Shown here in pieces: positions 54,314 through 63,600 of a DNA stretch of 64,000 nucleotides. This DNA is from Shewanella benthica (GTDB taxonomy: Bacteria > Pseudomonadota > Gammaproteobacteria > Enterobacterales > Shewanellaceae), in NCBI GenBank assembly GCA_023284085.1, contig JAKVHY010000027.1, forward strand, positions 23,893-87,892, given 5' to 3'. A program made the position numbers and the translations under genes. The first letter of the stretch is position 1; every line of letters begins with the position of its first letter. The notes under the pieces are model-generated. The model saw nothing but the letters and a program-made list of their open reading frames with translations. It made no database searches and was not told the origin of the DNA.

Positions 54314-54643
54314 ATGACTAAGAAAAAGAACTCGCTTCCGGAGCAATGGTTACAAAACCAGAAAGCCGCGAAAGCGACTCAGGTGGCGTTTGACTTAGAT
54401 GAAAAATTTCAGTATTCCATCCGCAAAGCCGCGCTAGACTCAGGTTTCAGTCCTTCGGATCAGATCCGTACCATCTTAGGACTTTCTGTCACTAAGCGAC
54501 CTAAACGTCCACGCCTGACCGTGTCTCTAAGTCCTGAAGATTATGTACTGCTAGCCGAGAAATATGCCCTATCTCCTGAGTCCCAGTTAGAAATAAAGAA
54601 GCGTGTACTCGACGATCTCATCCACTTTAGTGATAAAAACTAG
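54314..54643 (+). CDS. small basic protein with two ribbon-helix-helix-like segments
   Basis: A 109-residue protein of unknown family. Two segments each read as a strand followed by two helices: TQVAFDLDEKFQYSIRKAALDSGFSPSDQIRTILG (about 21-57) and PRLTVSLSPEDYVLLAEKYALSPESQLEIKKRVLDDL (about 66-103). This strand-helix-SxSxx-helix shape is what ribbon-helix-helix repressors show, and such proteins bind short palindromes. It lies in the operon that carries GACATAWTATGTC operators, so it is a candidate regulator (inference). The alternative is a small structural partner of the ion channel encoded 73 bases on. Confidence 0.6.
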   Translation: MTKKKNSLPEQWLQNQKAAKATQVAFDLDEKFQYSIRKAALDSGFSPSDQIRTILGLSVTKRPKRPRLTVSLSPEDYVLLAEKYALSPESQLEIKKRVLDDLIHFSDKN

Positions 54644-54716
54644 TACACTCAGTCAGATACCTATGGAGTATCTCATCGCGAACCTAGCGATAGGATGAAA
54701 AACGGATGTATGTGAA

Positions 54717-55523
54717 ATGGCAAAATTAAGTCGATGGTTCCCCGAAACAGAGACTCACCCGACCCCCTTTCAGTTAGCCATGATGGTACTGTCTTTTCTG
54801 TCTGTCATCGTGGTGTTGGTGCTCACTTTTGCCAAAGTCGATGATGAAACCCGCCGCTTACTCCTGATAATCGATTTTAGTATCTGCATGATATTTCTGA
54901 GCTATTTCTTTTTAAACCTGTTTAGAGCCGAAAACAAACTTCTATACTTTCAACATAACTGGATCGACCTGGTCGCCAGTATTCCCGCCATAGAGCCCCT
55001 GAGGCTAGCCCGTCTATTTCAGATATTGCGAGTGATCCGCCTCATTCGTATGACGCACTCACTGATCATCCCTATGGTGAAACAGCGCAGGCAAGCGACC
55101 TTAGCTAGCCTGCTGGTTGCCATGGTAACTATCCTGACGTTCTCATCGGTATTGATGTTGATCGTCGAGAGTGGCGTACCCGATGCGAATATTCATACGG
55201 CAGAAGATGCTATCTGGTGGGCATTAGTCACCATCTCCACCGTAGGCTATGGTGACTTCTACCCGGTATCGACAGCAGGACATGTTATCGGTGCAGTCGT
55301 CATCATCTGTGGAGTCAGCTTCTTCGGGGTGATCTCAGGTTATATGGCATCTATCTTCATTGCCCCCGATGAGTCAGAAAAACTCGAGCTTCAGAGTGAA
55401 GAGATAAAGTGTGAATTGAAAATGGCCATCGACCGCATGGAGCAGAACCAAAATGTGTTGTTGGCAGAAATAAATAATTTACGTGAAGAGGTAAGACAAG
55501 GAAAAGAAGATCCTAGGCCGTAG
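54717..55523 (+). CDS. voltage-gated potassium channel
   Basis: A 268-residue six-helix channel. The S4-like helix has regularly spaced arginines (RLARLFQILRVIRLIRM), the pore helix and filter are WWALVTISTVGYGDFYP, and S6 follows (VIGAVVIICGVSFFGVIS). The C-terminal part (220-262) is a coiled coil (LELQSEEIKCELKMAIDRMEQNQ) that could tetramerise. TVGYGD makes potassium selectivity very likely. It ends the PspA-linked cluster; its stop codon lies inside a REP-like element, so the last residues (DPRP) may derive from it. Confidence 0.92.
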   Translation: MAKLSRWFPETETHPTPFQLAMMVLSFLSVIVVLVLTFAKVDDETRRLLLIIDFSICMIFLSYFFLNLFRAENKLLYFQHNWIDLVASIPAIEPLRLARLFQILRVIRLIRMTHSLIIPMVKQRRQATLASLLVAMVTILTFSSVLMLIVESGVPDANIHTAEDAIWWALVTISTVGYGDFYPVSTAGHVIGAVVIICGVSFFGVISGYMASIFIAPDESEKLELQSEEIKCELKMAIDRMEQNQNVLLAEINNLREEVRQGKEDPRP

Positions 55524-55725
55524 GAGGGGCTTTAGCCCCGAGGTTCAATCTATCGAGGTTCCGATCCTACAAAGATGCAAGCCCCACCAGCGAAGCATCA
55601 TCTTTCCTGTAGGAGGGGCTTTAGCCCCGAAGTCCACGGGCCGGCTAAAGCCGGTCCTACTGTAAGAGGGGCTTTAGCCCCGAGGTTCAATCTATCGATT
55701 CTCTCCCGGCTAAAGCCGGTCCTAA
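55520..55725. repeat. cluster of five REP-like hairpins
   Basis: Three direct copies of GTAGGAGGGGCTTTAGCCCC (55520, 55609 and, as GTAAGAGGGG..., 55662) and two inverted copies of CCGGCTAAAGCCGGTCCTA (55641, 55706). Each unit folds as a hairpin around CTTTAG. AGGTTCAATCTATCGA also recurs at 55541 and 55683. The cluster overlaps the channel's stop at one end and the CYTH-CHAD gene's stop at the other, as expected of extragenic palindromes between convergent genes. No RAYT transposase is in the window. Confidence 0.85.
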
Positions 55726-57236
55726 CGCCAATACGGCTGATTGCTCAGTGCCGAGCGTCTCGAGTGCTCCATGGCAAACACCAGACTCTCCTCTTTATTC
55801 TGTAGCCAATCCGAGATATCGATATCCAGCGATTCACTGATCTGAGCCAACTGTCGATAGGCGGCCAAGGTTCTGATCCCTAAAACCAGATCTTGCCAAG
55901 GGGCTCTGAACACATCTCTGCTTTGCTTAGTATAAAGCTCGCCATAAGCCACGCCGACGAAAATACTGTCATCCAATGCACGAGCGAAGGACTGATATTC
56001 TCGACTGGTCAAGTCGGCTTCCGATGGAATCAAGGCTAAGATCTTCTGCCAGGACGATTCCTGCAGCTGATCGGCAAAGGTCTTAAGTTCCGTTTTAACA
56101 TTAATATTAAAATTGACACGACTCTCTCCTGCTCGTATTGCGAACAAGAGATCGACTAAGCTCAGTTGCAAGCTGCCATAACGAGTATCGGCTAACATCT
56201 TCTGCATAAGACTCGAAATCGATAACTGCTGCAGTGAGCTCAAGGCCTGCTCGGCTAATTTAGCCTTCTTCGGTTGCCTGGCAATAAGCTGACAATTTTG
56301 ACTCAATATTTCAGCCAGGCTCAGCCCAGTCTCGACGAAACCCAAGTGGGCCTCTATAGCGTCAAACTTAGCAACAAGGCTATCACTCAGTAGATTAAAC
56401 TGCCCTAAGGTACATCTAAGCAGTCGTACACAAGCGCGCAGACGATAACAAAGCATTGGCAATTGCTTCAGACTATAGGCGTCTGTTTCTAATATCATGG
56501 CTTCTAGCTGCTGCCAGCGTTCCAGACCTGTGCTTAAAAGAGAAGTGAGTGTCTGCTTGAGGTCTTGACCTGGTTCTAAGGCGATAAACTCCAGCACCTC
56601 CAGACTCAAAGGACTCGATTGAGCCGCTAATCGGTAGCCTCGAAAAGCCTTACTCGCCTTACCTAGACGCACGGGAATGGTTTCGGCTACCTTAATGCCC
56701 AGCTCAATTAACGCCCCGGTCTTGCCTGCCATTAACTCGAATTCTAACTCACAAATCGGCTCAGATTTTGTTTCACCCTCTCTGGTGACACTCACTTTAC
56801 CAATATCTAAGGCGACTTCTACCAGGCTCTCATCCACATAGATATGCCAGGTTCGCCTCTCAAAGTCCGTATCGAACAAACAGGCCAGTCGAGATTGCAC
56901 TGCTGAAATATTCGCCGTGTTTGGCCATATATTTTTAGGAAATAAATTTAATTCCGGCTCGGCTTTATCTATATCAATATTGTATTCTGGTCGCGAATGG
57001 ATACCGCCGATCACTGTCCCTGCAGTTTTTATCGTCTGTTCACGCTTGCCATCACAGCCACGAACCCTGAGACCCATGTCCCATAGTCGCAGCTGTAGAT
57101 CAGGGGTATCGAAATAAGAATTCGACAATTTACGGCAGGCTTTCTGCTCGCTATCTGGCAGACTATCAAGCAGTTCAATCAAGGCTTGTTGTTGTTCTAA
57201 CTGGAAAAATAACTTTAGTTCTATCTCGGCATTCAT
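55722..57236 (-). CDS. ygiF: CYTH-CHAD domain protein, inorganic triphosphatase
   Basis: A 504-residue protein. The CYTH domain (1-205) begins EIELK (4-8, the E-x-E-x-K signature) and contains SNSYFDTPDLQLRLW and REQTIKT; it binds triphosphate with divalent metal. The CHAD domain (about 215-500) is helical and His/Arg-containing (MLCYRLRACVRLLRC), linked to polyphosphate binding. E. coli YgiF hydrolyses tripolyphosphate. Single gene, divergent from the DUF47-pit pair, which may be relevant to phosphate handling. Confidence 0.92.
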   Translation of the reverse strand: MNAEIELKLFFQLEQQQALIELLDSLPDSEQKACRKLSNSYFDTPDLQLRLWDMGLRVRGCDGKREQTIKTAGTVIGGIHSRPEYNIDIDKAEPELNLFPKNIWPNTANISAVQSRLACLFDTDFERRTWHIYVDESLVEVALDIGKVSVTREGETKSEPICELEFELMAGKTGALIELGIKVAETIPVRLGKASKAFRGYRLAAQSSPLSLEVLEFIALEPGQDLKQTLTSLLSTGLERWQQLEAMILETDAYSLKQLPMLCYRLRACVRLLRCTLGQFNLLSDSLVAKFDAIEAHLGFVETGLSLAEILSQNCQLIARQPKKAKLAEQALSSLQQLSISSLMQKMLADTRYGSLQLSLVDLLFAIRAGESRVNFNINVKTELKTFADQLQESSWQKILALIPSEADLTSREYQSFARALDDSIFVGVAYGELYTKQSRDVFRAPWQDLVLGIRTLAAYRQLAQISESLDIDISDWLQNKEESLVFAMEHSRRSALSNQPYWR

Positions 57237-57521
57237 TCGCCAATTGCTCGCTCTGTGGTAAGGTTTAGATCTATATTTTTTACGACGGAAAAAAATCCGT
57301 CATCAAAAATTCATTAATAATTCATCAAAATTTCAACTACCGGTAAAAATGTAATATTACTGTCACAAACAAACCGTAGGATTGCGCTTTCCAGTTGAGA
57401 TATAACTCGTTAGAATAAAACTGATAGTTTTAATGTAAATCACAGTTTCAATACGCGGTCGCTTGGGTTAACATGCGCCCGCTTTTTCCAACAGTGGAAT
57501 AACCTAAATAGGTACACGGCA

Positions 57522-58202
57522 ATGCCAGTAAACTCTATTTTGGGCGTGTTTGCAAAATCGCCAATTAAGCCTCTACAAGAGCATATAGACAAAGTGCACC
57601 AATGTGCATCGATACTTATCCCATTTTTCGACGCAACAGCGGCCGGAGATTGGGATGAGGCAATAGTACTACGTAAGCAGATCAGTGCTACGGAGCGTGA
57701 AGCTGACTCGCTAAAACGTGAGATCCGCCTAACACTTCCCGGTGGTCTGTTTATGCCCGTCGAGCGAACCGATCTTCTGGAACTTCTGACTCAGCAAGAT
57801 AAGATCGCCAACAAAGCAAAAGATATCTCAGGTCGTATTATAGGCCGTCAGTTAGTTATCCCCAAAGAGATTCAAGTCCCCTTCAAAGCTTATTTGTCCC
57901 GCTGCCTCGATGCAGTCATTCTGGCCAAACAAGCAATCAACGAACTCGACGACCTGTTAGAAACCGGTTTCCGTGGTCGTGAAGTTGACTTAGTCGCAAA
58001 GATGATCGCCAAACTCGATAAAATCGAGGAGGATACCGATGATCTTCAAATCAAGATCCGTCGTCAGTTGTTCGCTATCGAAAATGATATGAACCCTATC
58101 GATGTGATGTTCCTCTATAAGATAATTGAATGGGTCGGCGACCTGGCAGATCTTGCCGAACGTGTCGGTTCCCGCTTAGAGCTTATGTTAGCTCGCGTCT
58201 AA
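57522..58202 (+). CDS. DUF47 (PhoU-like) protein, TIGR00153
   Basis: A 226-residue all-helical protein of the PhoU-related DUF47 family. ISATEREADSLKREIRLTLP and LLELLTQQDKIANKAKDISGRI carry the acidic E/D-x3-D patterns that bind metal clusters. Its partner is the Pit transporter encoded 24 bases downstream, whose activity it probably modulates. Confidence 0.93.
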   Translation: MPVNSILGVFAKSPIKPLQEHIDKVHQCASILIPFFDATAAGDWDEAIVLRKQISATEREADSLKREIRLTLPGGLFMPVERTDLLELLTQQDKIANKAKDISGRIIGRQLVIPKEIQVPFKAYLSRCLDAVILAKQAINELDDLLETGFRGREVDLVAKMIAKLDKIEEDTDDLQIKIRRQLFAIENDMNPIDVMFLYKIIEWVGDLADLAERVGSRLELMLARV

Positions 58203-58226
58203 CAACAAAGTTATCAAGGTAACAAC

Positions 58227-59495
58227 ATGGTTGATGTATTAGTCACCAATGGCCCATTGCTGATTGCAATTGCGGCTACTTTTGGTTTTTTAATGGCATG
58301 GGGTATTGGTGCAAATGATGTAGCCAATGCGATGGGAACCTCGGTTGGTTCTAACGCTATTACGATAAAACAAGCGATCATCATAGCGATGATTTTTGAA
58401 TTTGCCGGTGCTTATCTAGCGGGCGGTGAAGTAACGAGTACGATTCGTAAAGGGATCATCGACTCGGCCTACTTCGTCGACTCACCAGAACTACTGGTCT
58501 ACGGTATGATCTCGGCGCTCTTAGCCGCTGGCATCTGGTTGATAGCAGCATCTGCTCTTGGTTGGCCTGTATCTACCACTCACTCTATCATAGGCGCCAT
58601 CGTTGGTTTTGCCGCGGTAGGTGTGGGCACAGAAGCTGTCGAATGGGCCAAGGTTGCTGGCATCGTGGGCTCCTGGGTCGTCACTCCGGCAATATCCGGC
58701 TTTATCGCCTTCATGATATTCCAGAGCGTGCAGAAACTTATCTTCGATACTGATAATCCACTGGAAAACGCTAAGCGTTACGTGCCTTTCTATATGGCAC
58801 TTGCAGGCTTTATGATGTCCCTGGTGACCATTCAGAAAGGTCTCAAGCATATCGGTCTGCACTTCAGCACTGCCGAGGCATATGCATTAGCCTTGGGTAT
58901 TGCGGTTATTGTGGGTATCGGTGGTACTTTAGCGATTAAACGTCTGAAGATGGACAGCAAGGCCGATCGCCAGACTCAGTTCGGCAACGTCGAGAAAGTA
59001 TTCGCTGTCTTGATGGTCGTCACCGCTAGTTGTATGGCATTTGCTCACGGTTCTAACGATGTGGCAAACGCGATTGGTCCTCTAGCTGCGGTCGTTTCAA
59101 TCGTCAACAGTGGTGGCGAGATCGGTAGCGAGGCCGCTATCGTATGGTGGATCCTTCCGCTCGGTGCCATAGGTATTGTCATGGGTCTGGCCATCTTTGG
59201 TAAGCGCGTGATGAAGACCATAGGCAAGAACATCACTCACCTCACCCCGAGTCGTGGTTTTGCCGCAGAACTTGCAGCAGCTTCAACCGTAGTGATTGCA
59301 TCGGGTACCGGTCTACCCATTTCTACCACACAAACCTTAGTCGGTGCAGTTTTAGGTGTAGGTATGGCTCGTGGTATCGCAGCGATTAACATGGCTGTGG
59401 TCAGGAACATTGTCATCTCTTGGGTTATCACCTTGCCAGCGGGTGCCGCACTGTCAATTCTGTTCTTCTTCACCATAAAAGGTATCTTCAGCTAA
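58227..59495 (+). CDS. inorganic phosphate transporter, PiT family
   Basis: A 422-residue inner membrane transporter with about ten helices and the duplicated PiT signatures GANDVANAMGTSVGSNAIT and GSNDVANAIGPLAAV; PISTTQTLVGAVLGVGMARG is also typical. It imports phosphate (often as metal phosphate) with protons. The cytoplasmic loop is short compared with E. coli PitA, as usual for forms paired with DUF47. Transcribed with the DUF47 gene. Confidence 0.94.
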   Translation: MVDVLVTNGPLLIAIAATFGFLMAWGIGANDVANAMGTSVGSNAITIKQAIIIAMIFEFAGAYLAGGEVTSTIRKGIIDSAYFVDSPELLVYGMISALLAAGIWLIAASALGWPVSTTHSIIGAIVGFAAVGVGTEAVEWAKVAGIVGSWVVTPAISGFIAFMIFQSVQKLIFDTDNPLENAKRYVPFYMALAGFMMSLVTIQKGLKHIGLHFSTAEAYALALGIAVIVGIGGTLAIKRLKMDSKADRQTQFGNVEKVFAVLMVVTASCMAFAHGSNDVANAIGPLAAVVSIVNSGGEIGSEAAIVWWILPLGAIGIVMGLAIFGKRVMKTIGKNITHLTPSRGFAAELAAASTVVIASGTGLPISTTQTLVGAVLGVGMARGIAAINMAVVRNIVISWVITLPAGAALSILFFFTIKGIFS

Positions 59496-59527
59496 GGCAT
59501 AAACTTGGTCTGTGGATTGCAAATAAT

Positions 59528-59556
59528 AAGGGAAGCTAGCGCTTCCCTTTTTTATG
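59528..59556 (+). terminator. intrinsic terminator after the phosphate transporter
   Basis: AAGGGAAGC, loop TAGC, GCTTCCCTT then TTTT: a perfect 9-bp stem with a U-tract. Confidence 0.92.
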
Positions 59557-59747
59557 CCTCAGCTCTCAACCTCTGAAGTGAGACTTGATTTCATCCGTCA
59601 TTTTCATGACATGCCCTCCTAGTCTCACCCAATTTTTGACATTAATTAAGCTTCATCCACTCATAGACATATCTCTTGCATCTAGCCCTTGCAAAACGCC
59701 CTGCAAATCCCTAGCATGTGGCTATATTTCGTTGATGAGAATTCAAA

Positions 59748-60323
59748 GTGTTAAGATTCTTTGCTTTAGTGGGACTGTTATTACTCTCTCCAAGCCTTTT
59801 GGCCGCAGGTCAACCTGGATACATATCCGATAACGTTTATCTCTATCTTCATGGTGGACCGGGTACCCAATTCCGTATCTTGGGCAGTGTAGAGGCAGGC
59901 CAGGCAATCTCACTATTGGGTGAGACCCAAGGTGACTACACTAAGATCATCGACCATAAGGGACGTGAAGGCTGGATAGAAGCAAAAATGGTGACTCGCC
60001 AAAAGAGTTTCCGTCAACAGCTCCCCGAAGTGCAGGCTGAATTAAATAAGACCAAGTCTGAGTTAACGCAAGCCCTTAGCTCCAGCGATAACAATGATGC
60101 TCAACTCAGTAAGCTCAAGTCAGATCTTAGCCGTGCACAACGAGACCTGGCTAAGGCAAGCAGTGAGCGTGATCACGCCACTAGCAAGCTAGCTAACATC
60201 GAAAAGAACGAACGTTTCCAGATGTGGCAAGAAGGCGGCATCATTGCCGCTATCGGTTTACTGATAGGTGTCGTCTTAGTCTATATACCCAGACCCAGAC
60301 GTAAGCAGAAAAATCGCTGGTAA
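59748..60323 (+). CDS. SH3-domain membrane protein, TIGR04211 (YgiM-like)
   Basis: A 191-residue protein: signal peptide (1-20), bacterial SH3 domain (24-85, VYLYLHGGPGTQFRILGSV ... GREGWIEAKMV), coiled coil (95-160, LPEVQAELNKTKSELTQ), and a C-terminal membrane helix (IIAAIGLLIGVVLVYIP) with a basic end. It should face the periplasm, anchored at its C-terminus. The start is probably GTG at 59748. Same family as E. coli YgiM, of unknown function. Confidence 0.9.
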   Translation: MLRFFALVGLLLLSPSLLAAGQPGYISDNVYLYLHGGPGTQFRILGSVEAGQAISLLGETQGDYTKIIDHKGREGWIEAKMVTRQKSFRQQLPEVQAELNKTKSELTQALSSSDNNDAQLSKLKSDLSRAQRDLAKASSERDHATSKLANIEKNERFQMWQEGGIIAAIGLLIGVVLVYIPRPRRKQKNRW

Positions 60324-60351
60324 ACAGTCTATTCCCCACAAAAGTCTCCCC

Positions 60352-60385
60352 AAAAAGCCAGCATTCAAATGCTGGCTTTTTAATT
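60352..60385 (+). terminator. intrinsic terminator after the SH3 protein gene
   Basis: AAAAAGCCAGCAT and ATGCTGGCTTTTT form a perfect 13-bp stem with a 4-base loop. Confidence 0.92.
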
Positions 60386-60522
60386 TATACCTTGGCTAAC
60401 CCGCATAGACATTGACTTTGCACACCATCTGGCCGGACAAGATCAAACAAAACTCACATTCACGACCGCTATAGTGTTCCTCGTCACACTTTGATGATAC
60501 TATCCCGCGGAAAGATGCCAGA

Positions 60523-60550
60523 TTGTATACAAAAAATAAGATGCATCTTA
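60523..60550. promoter_or_regulatory. two palindromes upstream of putA
   Basis: TTGTATACAA (60523-60532) has the form of operators used by FadR-type GntR regulators; TAAGATGCATCTTA (60537-60550) is a second perfect palindrome 14 bases on (centre to centre about 16). They lie 94-121 bases before the putA start. As this PutA lacks its own DNA-binding domain, an external regulator is expected. Confidence 0.45.
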
Positions 60551-60643
60551 CTACTCTTATCTAAAAGGCTCTTCAAAGCCATAATTAGAGAAGATTTTGT
60601 TCAAGCAAACTGTCCTTAACCGGCCCAGATGGAAGTGACTACT

Positions 60644-63600
60644 ATGTTCAAAGCAAGTGAAGTTCTGACTGGTCTTTATGACTCAGCCAACCTCGATGAG
60701 CTGTTTACAGCCATCACCAATAACTACATTGTCGATGAAGATGAATATCTATCTGAACTCATCAAACTTGTGCCTTCTAGTGACGAAGAGATTCAGCGTG
60801 TTACTAAAAGAGCTCACGATTTGGTAGCCAAAGTTCGCCAATATGACAAGAAAGGTTTAATGGTGGGTATTGATGCATTTCTGCAACAATACAGTCTAGA
60901 GACACAAGAAGGCATTATCCTGATGTGTCTTGCCGAAGCGCTACTGCGCATCCCAGATGCAGCGACTGCCGATGCCCTAATCCAGGATAAGCTATCGGGT
61001 GCGAAATGGGATAAACATATGAGTCAAAGCGACTCTACGTTAGTCAATGCTTCCACCTGGGGCTTAATGATAACGGGCAAAATTGTCACTCTCGATAAGA
61101 ATATCGACGGCAAACCCAGCAGCCTGCTAAACCGTCTGATCAATCGAGTCGGTGAACCCGTGATCCGCCAAGCTATGCTTGCAGCAATGAAAATCATGGG
61201 CAAGCAGTTCGTTCTGGGTACCAGTATCAAAGATGGTCTTAAGAACAGTGAAGCTAACCGCAAGATTGGCTATACACATAGTTACGACATGCTCGGCGAA
61301 GCGGCCCTCACTAAAACTGACGCCGATAAATATTTTGATGAATATTCATCCGCGATCACTGCGCTTGGTGCGCAAAGCTATGATGAGAGCCTAGCGCCCC
61401 GACCCACTATCTCTATCAAGTTATCAGCCCTGCATCCAAGATATGAAGTAGCCAATGAAGATCGTGTCCTCTCAGAGCTTTACGACACACTTATCAAGCT
61501 AATTAAGCAAGGGCGTGAGTTAAATGTCGGCATCTCAATTGATGCTGAAGAGATGGACAGACTCGAGCTTCACCTAAAACTGTTCCAGAAACTCTATAAC
61601 TCAGATGCCGCTAAGGGCTGGGGCTTGTTAGGTATCGTAGTACAGAGCTACGCCAAACGTGGCCTCCCTGTACTTTGCTGGCTAACTCGCCTGGCGAAAG
61701 ATCAAGGTGATGAGATCCCTGTACGCCTCGTTAAAGGCGCATACTGGGATAGCGAATTAAAGTGGGCTCAACAAGCTGGTGAAGGCGGATACGCCCTCTT
61801 TACTCGTAAAGCAGGCACAGATGTTTCTTATCTTGCATCTGCACGTTACCTTCTTTCAGATGCGACCAGAGGCGCCATCTATCCTCAGTTTGCCACACAC
61901 AACGCCCAATCTGTTGCCGTTATTATGGATATGGCAGGCGACCGCCTGTATGAATTCCAACGCCTTCACGGCATGGGACAGGAACTCTACGATACGTTAA
62001 TCGCCGAGAGCCCAACAACACGTATTCGCATCTATGCACCTATTGGTGAACATAAAGAGCTACTACCCTATCTGGTACGTCGCTTACTCGAAAATGGCGC
62101 CAACACCTCATTTGTCCATAAGCTGGTCGATCCTAAGGTCGCCATCGAGTCACTTGTCGTGCACCCGATAAAGACACTACAGAAATATAAAACCCTGTCT
62201 AATAATAAGATCGTTAAACCCGCCGATATTTTTGGCGCAGAGCGTAAAAACTCCAAGGGACTCAATATGAACATCATCTCTGAATCTAAGCCATTTTTCG
62301 CGGCTCTCGAGAAATTTAAAGACACCAGCTGGAACGCTGGCCCTCTGGTCAATGGCGAGCTATTAAGCGGCGAAATGAATGACGTCGTCAGTCCCTTCGA
62401 CACCACTAAGGTCGTGGGCAAGTTAGCTTTCGCTAATAACCAAGCTATAGAGAAGGCCCTTTCTGGCGCAGACTCGGCCTTTAGCGACTGGTGTAATACA
62501 CCTGTCGAAGTACGTGCTAATGCACTACAAAAGCTTGCCGATCTACTCGAAGAAAACCGTGAAGAACTCATCGTCCTTTGTACCCGTGAAGCGGGCAAGA
62601 GCATTCAAGATGGAATCGATGAAGTGCGTGAAGCGGTAGATTTCTGTCGCTACTACGCCGTTCAAGCCAAGAAAATGATGGCTCAGCCTGAATTGCTTCC
62701 AGGCCCAACGGGAGAGCTCAATGAGCTGTTCCTTCAAGGTCGCGGTATTTTCGTCTGTATCAGTCCATGGAACTTCCCACTGGCTATCTTTATTGGTCAA
62801 ATAGCCGCAGCCCTGGCTGCGGGTAATACCGTTATAGCTAAGCCTGCAGAGCAGACGTCTATCGTTGGCTTCCGTGCAGTTCAGCTAGCACATGAAGCGG
62901 GCATTCCTAAGGATGTGCTGCAATTCCTACCAGGCACTGGCGCAACAGTCGGTGCGGCAATCACCTCAGATGAGCGTATCGGTGGCGTTTGTTTCACCGG
63001 TTCTACGGGAACAGCCAAACTGATTAACCGCACCCTAGCAAATCGCGAAGGTGCCATTATCCCACTTATCGCCGAAACTGGCGGTCAAAATGCCATGGTT
63101 GTCGACTCGACATCACAGCCTGAGCAAGTCGTCCATGACGTTATTGATTCATCATTTACCAGCGCAGGACAACGTTGTTCGGCGCTACGGGTACTCTTCC
63201 TTCAGGAAGATATCGCAGACAGAGTGCTTGAGGTGATGAAAGGTGCGATGGATGAGCTAACCATAGGCGACCCTAGCTCAATCAAGACTGATGTAGGCCC
63301 TGTTATCGATGCAACGGCTCAGGCTAATCTTAATGCCCATATCGACCATATCAAGCAAGTCGGAACTCTGCTTAAGCAGCTCGATCTGCCAGCAGGTACA
63401 GAGAAGGGTTACTTCGTCGCACCGACGGCTGTAGAGATTGATTCTATCAAGGTGCTGGAGAAGGAACATTTCGGTCCTATCCTACATGTGATTCGCTACA
63501 AGGCTAACGAACTGAACAAGGTGATCGACGAGATCAACAGCACGGGCTTTGGTCTGACACTCGGTATCCATAGTCGTAACGAGGGCCAGGCCCAAGATAT

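Larger units (their letters stand above)
60324..60643. other. intergenic region before putA
   Basis: 320 bases with a terminator at its left (60352-60385) and two palindromes at 60523-60550. No other gene or RNA element is seen. Confidence 0.5.

Noticed and set aside
55520..55725. CRISPR-like appearance of repeated units
   Set aside because: Units are inverted as well as direct, spacers are irregular and partly repeated, and no cas gene is near; REP-like elements explain it.
59585..59833. 82-codon plus-strand frame overlapping the SH3 protein start
   Set aside because: The SH3 protein in another frame has a signal peptide, domain and terminator; this frame has none of these.
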